Positions 1 through 8,618 of a stretch of DNA of 39,271 nt are shown here, piece by piece. Position 1 is the stretch's first letter; each line of letters starts with the position of its first letter. The position numbers were made by a program, and so were the translations under genes. Under the pieces are notes generated by a model. That model searched no databases. It was not told where the DNA came from and saw only the letters and a list, made by a program, of their open reading frames with translations. Origin of the DNA: Gemmatimonadota bacterium. Lineage in GTDB: Bacteria; Latescibacterota; UBA2968; UBA8231. The stretch spans positions 1 through 39,271 of the forward strand of contig JAPPEF010000099.1 in the NCBI GenBank assembly GCA_028875335.1. The letters run 5' to 3'.

Positions 1-2
1 AA

Positions 3-410
3 GACCCGCTGCACTACCGCGACGTCGATCAACGCCACACCTTGGACTTGATCGGTCGCTTGCGCCTGACCAAGCGCTCGTCGTTCGATGTGCGCTACAG
101 CTACGGCAGCGGCTTCCCCTATACTCCGGTGGCCGTTGACTCAGACGGGGAGCCGCTGTTCGACGCCGAGGGCAACGTCGTTTGGGAGGCGACCAATTCA
201 CGGCGCTATCCGGCCTACCGCCGCCTCGATGTGCGCCTGAGTTGGCGGCGCGGTGCAGTCGGTGGTCGCACGTTCACGGCCTATCTCGAAATCATCAACG
301 CGCTCAACCGTCGCAATGTCTTCGAGTATTACTGGGACGAGGACTACCGCCGTCTGATTAGCTACATGCTGCCGATCATGCCCTTTTTCGGGCTGCGTCT
401 GGGAAATTGA
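3..410 (+). CDS. TonB-dependent receptor, C-terminal fragment
   Basis: The frame is open from the window edge, so the N-terminal plug and most of the barrel lie outside. The roughly 135 visible residues alternate polar and hydrophobic residues in antiparallel beta-strand style. They include a GSGFPYTP turn and an R-x-D-V-R-L-S strand, followed by a strand containing EIINALNRRNV and a final short strand ending GLRLGN. This is the usual end of a TonB-dependent outer-membrane receptor. The last residue is Asn rather than the common Phe. Its substrate cannot be told from this fragment. The sugar-acid enzymes just downstream suggest carbohydrate uptake, which is inference only. Confidence 0.8.
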   Translation, partial: DPLHYRDVDQRHTLDLIGRLRLTKRSSFDVRYSYGSGFPYTPVAVDSDGEPLFDAEGNVVWEATNSRRYPAYRRLDVRLSWRRGAVGGRTFTAYLEIINALNRRNVFEYYWDEDYRRLISYMLPIMPFFGLRLGN

Positions 411-450
411 CCGCCCGCGCTACAGCCGTCGCCCAAATCACCCGCAACTT

Positions 451-482
451 CACAGGAGCGCAGCCAGCCGCTTTGTCCTGTG
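451..482. terminator. Hairpin after the TonB receptor
   Basis: The arms CACAGGA and TCCTGTG pair perfectly around an 18-nt interior that can add a GCG/CGC pairing. It lies 41 nt past the receptor stop codon. No clear T-run follows, so it is a weak terminator candidate. Confidence 0.35.
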
Positions 483-512
483 ACTTCTACTTTGCGTCTA
501 GCTACTCGTGGA

Positions 513-540
513 TTGACCGCTAGGTGAAACGCAATATGTT
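513..540 (+). promoter_or_regulatory. Possible sigma70-type promoter for the SDR gene
   Basis: TTGACC and TATGTT are separated by 16 nt and lie about 50 nt before the SDR start codon. An AAAGGTGAT ribosome-binding site sits directly before that ATG. The -35/-10 match is moderate and the assignment comes from sequence alone. Confidence 0.35.
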
Positions 541-591
541 ATCTGCAGTGCAATAAAAAAATCGGGTTTATTTTTGCTACAAAGGTGATAT

Positions 592-1578
592 ATGAATGAG
601 CGGTATTTGGTGACAGGGGCACTCGGCTGCGTGGGTGCATGGGCGGTTCGCCGGCTAGTCCGCGAGGGGGTGCCGGTATATACCTACGACCTAGGCGGCG
701 ATCCCTACCGGTTGAGGATGATCATGACGGACGAAGAACTGGACCAGGTGCGACTGATCGAGGGCGACATCGCGGATCTGGACGAGTTCGAGCGAGTCGT
801 GATCGAATGCGGTATTACTCATATCCTGCACCTAGCAGCCATGCAGGTGCCCCTAGTTCGGGCCGATCCAGTGCTCGGGGCCAAGGTAAACGTCGTGGGG
901 AGCACCGTCGTCTTCGAGACGGCCGCGCGTCATCGCGACCAGATCCAGAATCTGGTCTTTGCCAGCTCGTTTGGGGTGTACGGCGATCCAGAAGCGTACC
1001 CTCCGGGGCCGATTGCCCACGACGCTCCGTTGCTGCCTCCGACTCTCTACGGGGTGTTCAAGCAGTGCAACGAAGGCACGGCTCAGGTCTATTGGCGGGA
1101 GCAATCGGTCCACAGCGTTGGTCTGCGCCCATGCGTAGTGTACGGACCGGGGCGCGACCAGGGCTGGACCTCCACCCCGACCAAGGCCATGCTGGCCGCC
1201 GCGCTCGGCCGCGAGTACGAGATCACCTATGGCGGCACCCTCGTCTATCACCACGCCGAGGATGTCGCCGCCGCCTTTATCGCCGCGGCCAGGACCAGGC
1301 TGGAAGGTGCCCCAGTGTACAATCTGGGGGGCAGCACGGTCTCCATGGCCCAAATCGTCGCTGCAATCGAGGAGGTTATCCCCGAGTCGGCGGGCAAAAT
1401 TGGATTCGACCCAACGCCGCTGCCGCATCCCTCAAGCGCCGATGACAGCGCCCTGAACCAAGCCCTCGGACCTCTTCAGTATCGATCGCTGGTCCAAGGA
1501 GTCCGGGATACGGTCGAAGTTTTCCGCACCGCCCTTGAGGCCGATCGCCTCGACCTCGAGCGGGCACTGCGCACTTAG
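592..1578 (+). CDS. NAD-dependent epimerase/dehydratase (extended SDR)
   Basis: A 328-residue extended short-chain dehydrogenase. The N-terminal Rossmann motif is VTGALGCVG (residues about 7-15). FASSFGVYG supplies the catalytic Ser region, and YGVFK supplies the Tyr and Lys of the YxxxK motif (residues about 153-157). The family interconverts or oxidises nucleotide sugars or free sugars; UDP-sugar 4-epimerase or uronate dehydrogenase type activity is possible, but the substrate cannot be read here. The ATG is preceded by AAAGGTGAT at good spacing. The enolase-superfamily gene starts 43 nt downstream, so the two are probably co-transcribed in one sugar or sugar-acid route. Confidence 0.85.
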   Translation: MNERYLVTGALGCVGAWAVRRLVREGVPVYTYDLGGDPYRLRMIMTDEELDQVRLIEGDIADLDEFERVVIECGITHILHLAAMQVPLVRADPVLGAKVNVVGSTVVFETAARHRDQIQNLVFASSFGVYGDPEAYPPGPIAHDAPLLPPTLYGVFKQCNEGTAQVYWREQSVHSVGLRPCVVYGPGRDQGWTSTPTKAMLAAALGREYEITYGGTLVYHHAEDVAAAFIAAARTRLEGAPVYNLGGSTVSMAQIVAAIEEVIPESAGKIGFDPTPLPHPSSADDSALNQALGPLQYRSLVQGVRDTVEVFRTALEADRLDLERALRT

Positions 1579-1621
1579 AAGCAGTCAGGGCAAATAACTT
1601 TCTTAGAGGAGCACAGCCTAC

Positions 1622-2761
1622 GTGAAAATTACAGGGATTAAATCCGTCATGATTCAGGGCATTCCCTGGACGTGGACGCTGGTCAAGGTGGAAACGGATG
1701 AGGGAATCTGCGGCATTGGCGAAGCGCAGTTGCCCATTGGCGTGCGGGACATCCTCACGCGCATGGAAGGACTACTCGTCGGCGAGGATCCCCGACACCC
1801 GGTCCGGCTGGCGCAAAAGATCTATCGCGGCCTGATCGGCGCCGGGTCCTCAGGAGGAAGTATTGTGCTGGCCTTGTCGGGGGTTGAACTGGCGCTGTGG
1901 GACCTGCACGGCAAGATGACGGGATTGCCCTTGTGGCAGTTGCTCGGCGGCAAGTACCGGGATCGAGTGCGCATCTACGCCGACACGGCCCGGCCCGGCG
2001 ACCGCTCGCCCGAAGCCTATGCCGACGGGGTGCGCCAGCGGGTAGAAGCCGGGTACACCGTCGTCAAGGTCGATATCGACAACAGCGCTCCAGGAGAGTA
2101 CCGCAAAGACCCCCACAACCGCGCCCTGTCCAGATCCGAAGTCGAGTACATGAGCGCCGTCAGCCACGCAGCCTACGAGGCCCTGCCCGCCGATGTTGAG
2201 CTGTGCCTAGATATGCACTGGAGTTACCAGCCGGCGGACGCGCTCAGGGTGGCCCGGAGGTTAGAGGACATCGATATCCTGTGGCTCGAAGATCCGACCC
2301 CGCCGGAAAATCTCGACGCCCTAAAGTACGTGACCGACCACACCTCCGTGCCCATTGCCTGTGGTGAAAATCACTGGATGAGCCATGGGCTCAGGCCCAT
2401 GATCGAAGACCGGGCCGCGGATATTATCACGCCTGATATCCCTCGCTTCGGTGGGGTGCAGGAAGGCAAAAAGGTGGCCGAGTTGTGCGAATTGCATTCG
2501 CTGGCCTTTGCCCCGCACAACATCTGCACGCCGGTGGGGACCGTGGCTTCGGCGCACGTATGCGCCAACGCGCCGAATTTCCTGGCGCTGGAACACCACG
2601 GTCTCGACTGTCCTTGGTGGGACGATATCGCGCTGGATTGGGGTGGCCCCGTAGTCGATCGCGGGTACATTACCGTGCCCGACCGACCAGGGATCGGGGT
2701 GGAGTTAAACGAAGAGTTGCTGCGCGCCCATCTGTTTCCCGGCGAAGTGTGGTGGGATTGA
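1622..2761 (+). CDS. Mandelate racemase/muconate lactonizing enzyme family protein
   Basis: A 379-residue enolase-superfamily enzyme of the MR/MLE type, which abstracts a proton alpha to a carboxylate. Many members dehydrate sugar acids such as galactonate or gluconate. Visible parts are the N-terminal capping domain (about 1-120), the barrel lysine region VVKVDID, metal ligands in LCLDMHWSY, WLEDPTPPEN and ACGENHW, the ITPDIPRFGG Asp, the APHN His and a closing ALEHHG Glu. These match the MR subgroup pattern with a His acid/base. The start is GTG, with AGAGGAG about 11 nt upstream. It follows an SDR, consistent with oxidation then dehydration of a sugar. The exact substrate is unknown. Confidence 0.85.
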   Translation: MKITGIKSVMIQGIPWTWTLVKVETDEGICGIGEAQLPIGVRDILTRMEGLLVGEDPRHPVRLAQKIYRGLIGAGSSGGSIVLALSGVELALWDLHGKMTGLPLWQLLGGKYRDRVRIYADTARPGDRSPEAYADGVRQRVEAGYTVVKVDIDNSAPGEYRKDPHNRALSRSEVEYMSAVSHAAYEALPADVELCLDMHWSYQPADALRVARRLEDIDILWLEDPTPPENLDALKYVTDHTSVPIACGENHWMSHGLRPMIEDRAADIITPDIPRFGGVQEGKKVAELCELHSLAFAPHNICTPVGTVASAHVCANAPNFLALEHHGLDCPWWDDIALDWGGPVVDRGYITVPDRPGIGVELNEELLRAHLFPGEVWWD

Positions 2762-2780
2762 AGTATCCACCGCCAGAGCA

Positions 2781-2811
2781 AACCCGTGCGGCGCAACCGC
2801 CGACACGGGTT
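2781..2811. terminator. Hairpin after the MR/MLE gene
   Basis: AACCCGTG and CACGGGTT pair, with an inner CGGCG/CGCCG helix and a short loop. It begins 20 nt past the MR/MLE stop codon. There is no poly-T tail. It probably acts as a transcript end or 3' stabiliser. Confidence 0.45.
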
Positions 2812-2823
2812 CACCCCGTCCTT

Positions 2824-2877
2824 TGAGGGGCACCATCATCAAATCGAGACCAGTCTCGATGGCGATGGTGCCCCTCA
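2824..2877. repeat. Long two-tier palindrome with GAGGGGC ends
   Basis: Outer arms TGAGGGGCACCATC and GATGGTGCCCCTCA are perfect 14-bp complements. Inside them ATCGAGAC and GTCTCGAT pair again around a CA loop. It sits between convergent genes and could be a bidirectional terminator or a REP-like interspersed palindrome. The rest of the gap at 2762-3028 shows no gene I can support. Confidence 0.55.
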
Positions 2878-3028
2878 GCGTCAGCGGCCAGCCCTCCCCA
2901 AGCATAGCCACCGACGTTCCCACACCAAAAAGCGATTTACAGCACCCTCATTTCGATATCCGCATAGGGATTTTCTCTGGCCTACCCTGTAGCTGTCGGC
3001 TTCGTACGATGTGCCGTCGTCTTCTCAG

Positions 3029-3697
3029 TTACTCCATAACTCGACCAAGAGACCCATTTTCGGCGTTGCTGCGAGACCGTACAACTGAGAGCGGCGTCGG
3101 CGCATCTCGATCATTGATCCGCATCTTGATAGTCCCAGTCGTTCCAATCCACCTGTCCAAGGTTTCGGTCGGGTTCGTCGTCCACCTCGCGTTCTCGATT
3201 CGCCAGTCCGATTCGTCGATCTGGTTTATCGACGGCGTCGTATTGAGATTGAAGCTGCCTTTCCCACCTGTGTTGCGAATGACGATGGCGTGTGGTTGGC
3301 GCTCGACGAGTCGCACCTGCTCCCTCTTCCGCACTGAGAATACCTTGCGGCCCGTCCCCCGCGTTGGATTCTCGAGCGTATAGAGGTGATCGCTCGGACC
3401 TCCACTACTCCACGCGGAATGCACACTCACCGTGACGTTCGCATCCTCGGTCCACGCCGCCACATCGAGCTCTATGCTCTCCACTAGGTATCCAGGCTCG
3501 TGCTCCCCAGTGGCGAACGTCTGGGCGTGATGCTGTGCGGACCATACCTTGGCGACTCCTCCATTCGCTTCGTCCAAGTTCGAGACTAGCTCATCTGCTT
3601 GGGGAGAAGGTACCGAAGCGGCTATGATGAGCACTAGCACTAGACCCTCGATCACCGTCCACATCCCCATCCTAGACTCTCGTTTCTGTTCCCCCAT
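3029..3697 (-). CDS. Secreted protein with choice-of-anchor-like beta-sandwich domain
   Basis: A protein of about 222 residues. The start chosen is the ATG with AAGGAG six bases upstream; an ATG 18 nt further out, at 3715, is the alternative. A basic segment and a hydrophobic stretch (VIEGLVLVLIIAASV) followed by PSPQA look like a signal peptide. The mature part has the series LVSNL..., AQTFATGEHEPGYLVESIEL, VSVHSAWSSGGPSDHLYTL and a closing TIKMRI strand. I recognise this from surface proteins of the choice-of-anchor type, a beta-sandwich common in environmental bacteria. No catalytic residues are evident. It stands alone on its strand downstream of a sigma54-type promoter and next to a sigma54 activator gene, so it is probably that regulator's target. 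Confidence 0.65.
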   Translation of the reverse strand: MGEQKRESRMGMWTVIEGLVLVLIIAASVPSPQADELVSNLDEANGGVAKVWSAQHHAQTFATGEHEPGYLVESIELDVAAWTEDANVTVSVHSAWSSGGPSDHLYTLENPTRGTGRKVFSVRKREQVRLVERQPHAIVIRNTGGKGSFNLNTTPSINQIDESDWRIENARWTTNPTETLDRWIGTTGTIKMRINDRDAPTPLSVVRSRSNAENGSLGRVME

Positions 3698-3828
3698 CAT
3701 TCTCTCCTTGTCCATGTTCTCCTACTAGTCGCAGCGTCTCGTGGTCGTTTGCCTCTGGTTTGCGTTGTCGCACTGGGTTCGAGGCACCACCATGCGTCAT
3801 CCTGCCTTTGGACATCGCCGAGAAATAA

Positions 3829-3843
3829 GCACAATTTGTGCCA
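3829..3843 (-). promoter_or_regulatory. Sigma54 (RpoN) -24/-12 promoter
   Basis: On the minus strand the sequence reads TGGCAC, five bases (AAATT), then GTGC. This keeps the invariant GG and GC dinucleotides at the required 10-nt separation and fits the TGGCAC-N5-TTGC consensus except for one T-to-G change. Transcription would start near 3817, about 120 nt before the chosen start of the secreted-protein gene. The surrounding gap at 3716-4097 is AT-rich and otherwise has no supported gene. Confidence 0.6.
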
Positions 3844-4042
3844 ATTTTGTAATAAATCCTATAATTTCCTGAAAATAAAGGGGTTATAAAGTTTGGGAGG
3901 GAGCGATGGGGAATTCTGGGTTTGTTGCAGAATGTGCGTCGCAAACGGCTCCGGCGACTACTGCCCTCCTTTGACAGAAGGGATATAACTAAATGTTTAT
4001 AAATAATTTATAGGGAAAATTGCGAAAAAAGACAGAGCATAT

Positions 4043-4076
4043 GTTGCAATTTGCAACGAAAGTTGCATTTCGCAAC
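4043..4076. promoter_or_regulatory. Two tandem GTTGC-N5-GCAAC palindromes (candidate enhancer sites)
   Basis: GTTGCAATTTGCAAC at 4043-4057 and GTTGCATTTCGCAAC at 4062-4076 are dyads with identical 5-bp half sites, spaced 19 bp start to start, about two helical turns. They lie 22 nt beyond the stop of the sigma54 activator gene and about 200-235 bp upstream of the sigma54 promoter at 3829-3843. That arrangement is expected of upstream activating sequences bound by a Fis-type HTH activator. Binding by the neighbouring activator is inferred. Confidence 0.55.
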
Positions 4077-4097
4077 GAAGGTGGCAGTGGGTCCGTT

Positions 4098-5987
4098 TCA
4101 ATCTTCGGAGAGGTTGTATTTCTTCAATTTTCGGTGCAGGGTTGACCGATTGATACCCAGCGCCCGAGCTGCCTGTGTAACGTTGTTGTCCGCGACTTCA
4201 AGGGCGTGGACTAGGGCCCGTCGCTCAATCTCGGCCAGCGGCAGGACCGCTGCCAGCGTCGAGAGGTCACCTCCAGCAGCTACGGCTGGCGACAACTGAA
4301 GAGGCAGACTGCCCGCCTGCAGTACCGCGTCCGTCTCCAACAACACAGCGCGCTCGATGGCATTCTCCAGCTCGCGCACGTTGCCGGGCCAATCGTACTG
4401 GAGCAACAGGCGCAGGGCAGCGGTGGAGATGCCATTGATAGATTTGTCGGCGCGTTCGGCGTGTTTATCGAGAAAATGTCTAGCCAGCAGGGGAATGTCT
4501 TCGCGCCGCTCTCTCAGCGGCGAAATCTCAATGGGGAAGGCGGCGACGCGATAGAACAGATCTTGGCGGAACTCACCCCTTCTCACTAGGAACTCTATGT
4601 CCTTGTTGGTCGCCGTCATCACCCGGATGTCGACGGGAATGGCGGCGGTACCGCCCACCCGCTGGATTTCCCGCTCTTGCAAAACGCGCAACAGCTTGCC
4701 CTGCAGAGCATACGGCATGTCGCCGATCTCATCGAGAAGGATCGTGCCCCCAGTGGCGCGCTCGAAGGCCCCGCGTCTCTGCTCTGTTGCCCCCGTGAAA
4801 GCTCCTCGTTCATGTCCGAACAACTCGCTTTCAATGAGCGTTTCGGGAATGGCGGCGCAATTGAGGGCCACAAACGGCCCCTGCTTGCGCGGACTGTTGA
4901 GGTGAACCGACTTGGCCACTAGTTCCTTGCCGGTGCCACTTTCGCCGCGAATGAGCACCGCAATATCGCCTTCGGCGGCCTGCTGCATCAGCGCGTACAC
5001 CTGCTGCATTCTAGGGCTGGTACCGACCATGCCGGCAAAGGAGGAGGTCGTCTCCAGCTCGATGCGCAACCGCAGGACCTCGGCCCTCATCTGCTCGGCC
5101 TCGATCTCCTTGGACACGTCCCGGTACAGGACGAGGCTGCCGATTTCTTTTCCTCTACCGTCGCGCACCGGTGCTGTGGAGCGGTAGAACAGCCGTTGCT
5201 GCGGCTCTTGGCCAGCGCTGGTCGTTTCCACCACATTGCCACTGTCGAGAAGAAACCTTCCCTCCACATCGCGCAGGTCCGGTTCCCGGAACCGCTCTTC
5301 GAAACGCGCCGAGAGATCGCGCGGCGGAATTTTCTTCAGCTCGCTTTCCTCCAGACCTAGTAGCTCTTCGTATACCTGATTGGCAAAAACTAGATGTCCG
5401 GCACTGTCGTGCATCGCAACGGCGTCTCCGGTAGCATTGAGCACCGCTTCCAGTCTGCGATGACTGTTGGTGAGCTGCCGCCGTTTCTCCGCCAGCTCCC
5501 GTTCGATGTTCCACTTCCCAACTAGGGAAAGGGTGATTTGTTGAATCTCCTCGTGCGCGAAAGGCTTTCTGATATAGAGCAGCTTGTGCAGCAATTCCAT
5601 ATCGTGGACGATCTCGGGCAGTGCCTTGTCGGTGTACGCGGTCATGATGACGATTTCGACGGCGCGATCGATTTTTCTTATCCGGCGGATCGTTTCGATA
5701 CCATCGATGCCCGGAGGCATTCTGATGTCGATGTAGGCGACGGCGATGGGGCGGTCCGATTCCTTTCCGGCCCGGATGATTTCGTATGCTTCCTCCCCAT
5801 TGCTCGCGTGCAGCAACTCAAACTCTGGGAGCCAAGCCTCCTCTTCCTCGCGCATGAAGGCCACCGCAAGATCATCCGTTGACGGCTGCGCAAAACTGGG
5901 ACTTAACATCTCTTTAAAGTCGTCGTGTATCTCGTGCTGATCGTCGACTATTAGGACGCGATTGTTTTCGTGATTCCCGGATTTCAT
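4098..5987 (-). CDS. Sigma54-dependent response regulator (receiver-PAS-AAA+-Fis HTH)
   Basis: A 629-residue NtrC-class transcription activator. The receiver domain (about 8-150) has VLIVDD and a phosphoacceptor Asp87 in [11 protein letters not shown] roughly 30-residue acidic insertion before beta-2 pushes that Asp later than the usual position near 54. A PAS domain (about 185-300) follows. The AAA+ core has Walker A GESGTGKE (about 347), the sigma54-contacting GAFTGA loop (about 393) and Walker B LLDEIGDM. The C-terminal Fis-type helix-turn-helix is at about 590-629. It lies 15 nt past the stop of the histidine kinase gene, so the two form an operon and almost certainly a two-component pair. 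The intact GAFTGA motif implies a working activator. Confidence 0.93.
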   Translation of the reverse strand: MKSGNHENNRVLIVDDQHEIHDDFKEMLSPSFAQPSTDDLAVAFMREEEEAWLPEFELLHASNGEEAYEIIRAGKESDRPIAVAYIDIRMPPGIDGIETIRRIRKIDRAVEIVIMTAYTDKALPEIVHDMELLHKLLYIRKPFAHEEIQQITLSLVGKWNIERELAEKRRQLTNSHRRLEAVLNATGDAVAMHDSAGHLVFANQVYEELLGLEESELKKIPPRDLSARFEERFREPDLRDVEGRFLLDSGNVVETTSAGQEPQQRLFYRSTAPVRDGRGKEIGSLVLYRDVSKEIEAEQMRAEVLRLRIELETTSSFAGMVGTSPRMQQVYALMQQAAEGDIAVLIRGESGTGKELVAKSVHLNSPRKQGPFVALNCAAIPETLIESELFGHERGAFTGATEQRRGAFERATGGTILLDEIGDMPYALQGKLLRVLQEREIQRVGGTAAIPVDIRVMTATNKDIEFLVRRGEFRQDLFYRVAAFPIEISPLRERREDIPLLARHFLDKHAERADKSINGISTAALRLLLQYDWPGNVRELENAIERAVLLETDAVLQAGSLPLQLSPAVAAGGDLSTLAAVLPLAEIERRALVHALEVADNNVTQAARALGINRSTLHRKLKKYNLSED

Positions 5988-6002
5988 CGACTACCCTCTC
6001 TA

Positions 6003-8555
6003 TTAGTCGGTTGATACACCTGCCCTACCGTTGGCATGGGGCGCGACCGAGGAAAGCGGCAACCTGACGCGCATGGTCGCACCCCTGCCGGTGCCCTTGC
6101 TCAACGCCTCAATGCGGCCGCCGGCGGCAATGACGAAATTGGCTGCCGAATGGAGACCAAGTCCGCTCCCCAAGTTTTTCGTGGTATAGCCGGGCGCAAA
6201 AATCACCTTAGTGTCTTTACTTTTGATGCCAATGCCATTGTCGCTTACTTCGAGGTTGAGAACATCGTCTTCGGTACTGGCCCGGATCTGGATGCGGGGC
6301 GTTTCGTCAAGCCCCTGCGCTAGGGTGAGATCGTCGATGGCTTCAATCGAATTTTTGACTAAGTTGACCAACATCTGGTGAAACTGGCTCTCCTGGATGC
6401 GAATCTCCCGCGGTGCGTTTTCACAGTCAATGTCGGCATGGATTCCCTTTTTATTGAGCGAATCCCGCAATACCCTGACGGCGGCTGAGAGCGCATCGTG
6501 CAGGTCGATGTCCTTGCGAGTCATGGTAGGATTGCCGAGCGCCTTTTGGGTACGGACGATATCGGCGATGTGATTGGCCCGATCCCAGACGCGGCCGACC
6601 GTCTTGGTCAGCTCTTCGTTTCGCTTGGAGAAGCTTTCGGAGAGCTCGATGATGAACGGCATCACCTTGCGGCCTTGCGGGTCATTTTCGATGTAATCGC
6701 TCCAGTCGCCTTGGTGCTCCCTTACCGCCGCAGCTAACGCGAAGAGACGGCGTCCGGCATAGTCGTTCCCCAAGTGCTGGCGCACAGTCTCGATCCCCGT
6801 GGTGACGCTATTGATGGCATTGCCGATGTTGTGGAGAATGGTATCCATTACCTCCAACCGCCCTTGTGCAAAAGCCTGCGCCAGCGCCTCCTCGGCGAGC
6901 ATGCGCTCGGTAACGTCGCGGAAGATGATCACGCCGCCCCTGATCCCGCCGAGATTGTCGAGTAGCGGTCGTCCACTCACCCGGATAAACACGCCGTCCG
7001 GCCTGTTTTGGTTGCGAATGAACATATCTACTTCATCCATCGATTCGCCGTGGCTGATGATGCGGAGGAACGGTAGATCCTCCATTCTCATGGGCGTCTC
7101 CCGGTCGGGATAAAAGAGGCCGTATCGCTCGACCCACTCCTCCGGGGGACAATCCGTTATGTTCATGCCGGTGATTTGTTCGGCCGCGGGATTTACGTAA
7201 AAGGACTGTCCCGTTACATCGGCGACGACGATGCCGTCGCTAATACTATTGAACATGGTTTCCATCAGCTCACTCTGCTTGCGCAGTTCCTCTATCGTTT
7301 TCTCCAATTCCGCGGCCGCCTCTTTTTGTCTGGTGATGTCGCGGAAAACGATCACGCCCCCCCCGTGTCCTTCTACATCCGTCTTTAGCGGCCGTCCACT
7401 GACGCTGACGTGATAGCCGTCCGGCTTTTTCTTATTGCGGACAAACATTTCAACATCATCGGTCGCCTCACCCCGTACGGCGCACACCAGGGGAAGCTCT
7501 GCCGCTGTCATGCGAGTTTTTTGGTCGGAATAGAAAACTCCATAGTTCCCGGCCCATTGTTCGGACTTTAGATCCAGCATGCCGCCGGTGATCTGTTCGG
7601 CGCTGGGATTGAAAAACGTGAATTTCCCCTCGGCATTGGCGACCAACACGCCGTCGCTGATACTGCTGAGAATAGTCTCCATGAGCAGAGCTTGGTCCCT
7701 CTGCTCGGCGATCGTCCGTTCCAGTGCGACTTCTGTATGCTGGAGCTTGGTGATGTCGCGGAAGACGAGGACCCCCCCCTTCAACGCCCCTGCTTTGCCT
7801 CGCAGTGGTCTGCCGCTGATGCTGAAATGAGCATGAACGCCTTCCGGCATTTTATCATTGATCACCATTACCTCGAAACCGTCTGTCGCCTTGCCGTTCA
7901 AGGCCAGCTCTAGCGGATTTTCATCCTTCGTGACGAGCGCCTTCCCATCGGCTTGAAAAACGCCGAATTTCTCGGCCCATTTATCGATATCTCGTTCCAT
8001 CGGAAGCTCCTCACCTAACTCCCGAGCGACCGAATTGTGAAATACGAGTTCCCTGTTTTCATCGATGGCGATCACGCCTTCGCTCATGCTGTCGAATACG
8101 GTTTTCATCAGCCGGGTGAAATCTTTCAACTTTTTGATAATTCGTTTCAACCGCATCTCCGTCTTTTTGTGCTTGGTTTCTCTCTCGTGCATAGAGAAGG
8201 CGGTTTGAATGTTCAGATGCAGTTGGCGCTCCTCAAACGGCTTCAGCACGTAGCCAAACGGGTTGGTCTCCTGCGCCCGTTGCAACAGGTCTTCCTCGCC
8301 CCCATCGGTCAGGTACACCACGGGAACGTCGAACTTGCTGCCGATCTGTTCGGCTGTTTCTAGGCCGGTGGCTTTCCCTTCGAGTCCGAGATTGACTAGG
8401 GCGAGGTCGGGGCGCTTGTGCTCCGCTTTTTCAATGGCCTCGTACCCACACGAAACCGAGGCACACACTGTGTATCCTAGGTTTTTGAGGCATTCTTCGA
8501 GGTGCGTTGCGCTAGGTCCATCGTCTTCGACGATTAGTATCTTCGCGTCGGTCAT
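6003..8555 (-). CDS. Receiver-PAS-PAS-PAS histidine kinase
   Basis: About 850 residues from the ATG chosen here; an in-frame TTG 42 nt further out is the only reason for a longer reading. The order is an N-terminal receiver-like domain (about 3-125), three similar PAS domains (about 155-275, 290-410, 425-545), a dimerisation helix with His575 in ILHNIGNAINS, and an HATPase domain with the N box NSIEAIDD, VSDNGIGI and GSGLGLH. The three PAS units share the FRDIT/FRDVT exit motif, suggesting tandem duplication. There is no transmembrane segment, so it should be a cytoplasmic sensor. In the receiver the phosphoacceptor Asp is replaced by Asn55 (LALVNLGL), so this domain probably cannot take phosphate. 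Its partner is the sigma54 activator 15 nt downstream. Confidence 0.92.
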   Translation of the reverse strand: MTDAKILIVEDDGPSATHLEECLKNLGYTVCASVSCGYEAIEKAEHKRPDLALVNLGLEGKATGLETAEQIGSKFDVPVVYLTDGGEEDLLQRAQETNPFGYVLKPFEERQLHLNIQTAFSMHERETKHKKTEMRLKRIIKKLKDFTRLMKTVFDSMSEGVIAIDENRELVFHNSVARELGEELPMERDIDKWAEKFGVFQADGKALVTKDENPLELALNGKATDGFEVMVINDKMPEGVHAHFSISGRPLRGKAGALKGGVLVFRDITKLQHTEVALERTIAEQRDQALLMETILSSISDGVLVANAEGKFTFFNPSAEQITGGMLDLKSEQWAGNYGVFYSDQKTRMTAAELPLVCAVRGEATDDVEMFVRNKKKPDGYHVSVSGRPLKTDVEGHGGGVIVFRDITRQKEAAAELEKTIEELRKQSELMETMFNSISDGIVVADVTGQSFYVNPAAEQITGMNITDCPPEEWVERYGLFYPDRETPMRMEDLPFLRIISHGESMDEVDMFIRNQNRPDGVFIRVSGRPLLDNLGGIRGGVIIFRDVTERMLAEEALAQAFAQGRLEVMDTILHNIGNAINSVTTGIETVRQHLGNDYAGRRLFALAAAVREHQGDWSDYIENDPQGRKVMPFIIELSESFSKRNEELTKTVGRVWDRANHIADIVRTQKALGNPTMTRKDIDLHDALSAAVRVLRDSLNKKGIHADIDCENAPREIRIQESQFHQMLVNLVKNSIEAIDDLTLAQGLDETPRIQIRASTEDDVLNLEVSDNGIGIKSKDTKVIFAPGYTTKNLGSGLGLHSAANFVIAAGGRIEALSKGTGRGATMRVRLPLSSVAPHANGRAGVSTD

Positions 8556-8618
8556 CTTGTTTGCTTTCTTTTTTATTTTTTGCGGATCGTCTTCCAACGC
8601 AACCGTATATACTAACGG

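Noticed and set aside
639..1445. 268-codon plus-strand frame inside the SDR gene
   Set aside because: Low-complexity Arg/Gly/Ser frame shift of a gene with intact Rossmann and YxxxK motifs.
2823..3383. 186-codon plus-strand frame across the palindrome and secreted gene
   Set aside because: It runs through a perfect hairpin and is antisense to a better-supported secreted protein.
3672..3944. 90-codon minus-strand reading frame before the secreted protein
   Set aside because: It overlaps the sigma54 promoter and the start of the secreted gene, and its composition is not protein-like.
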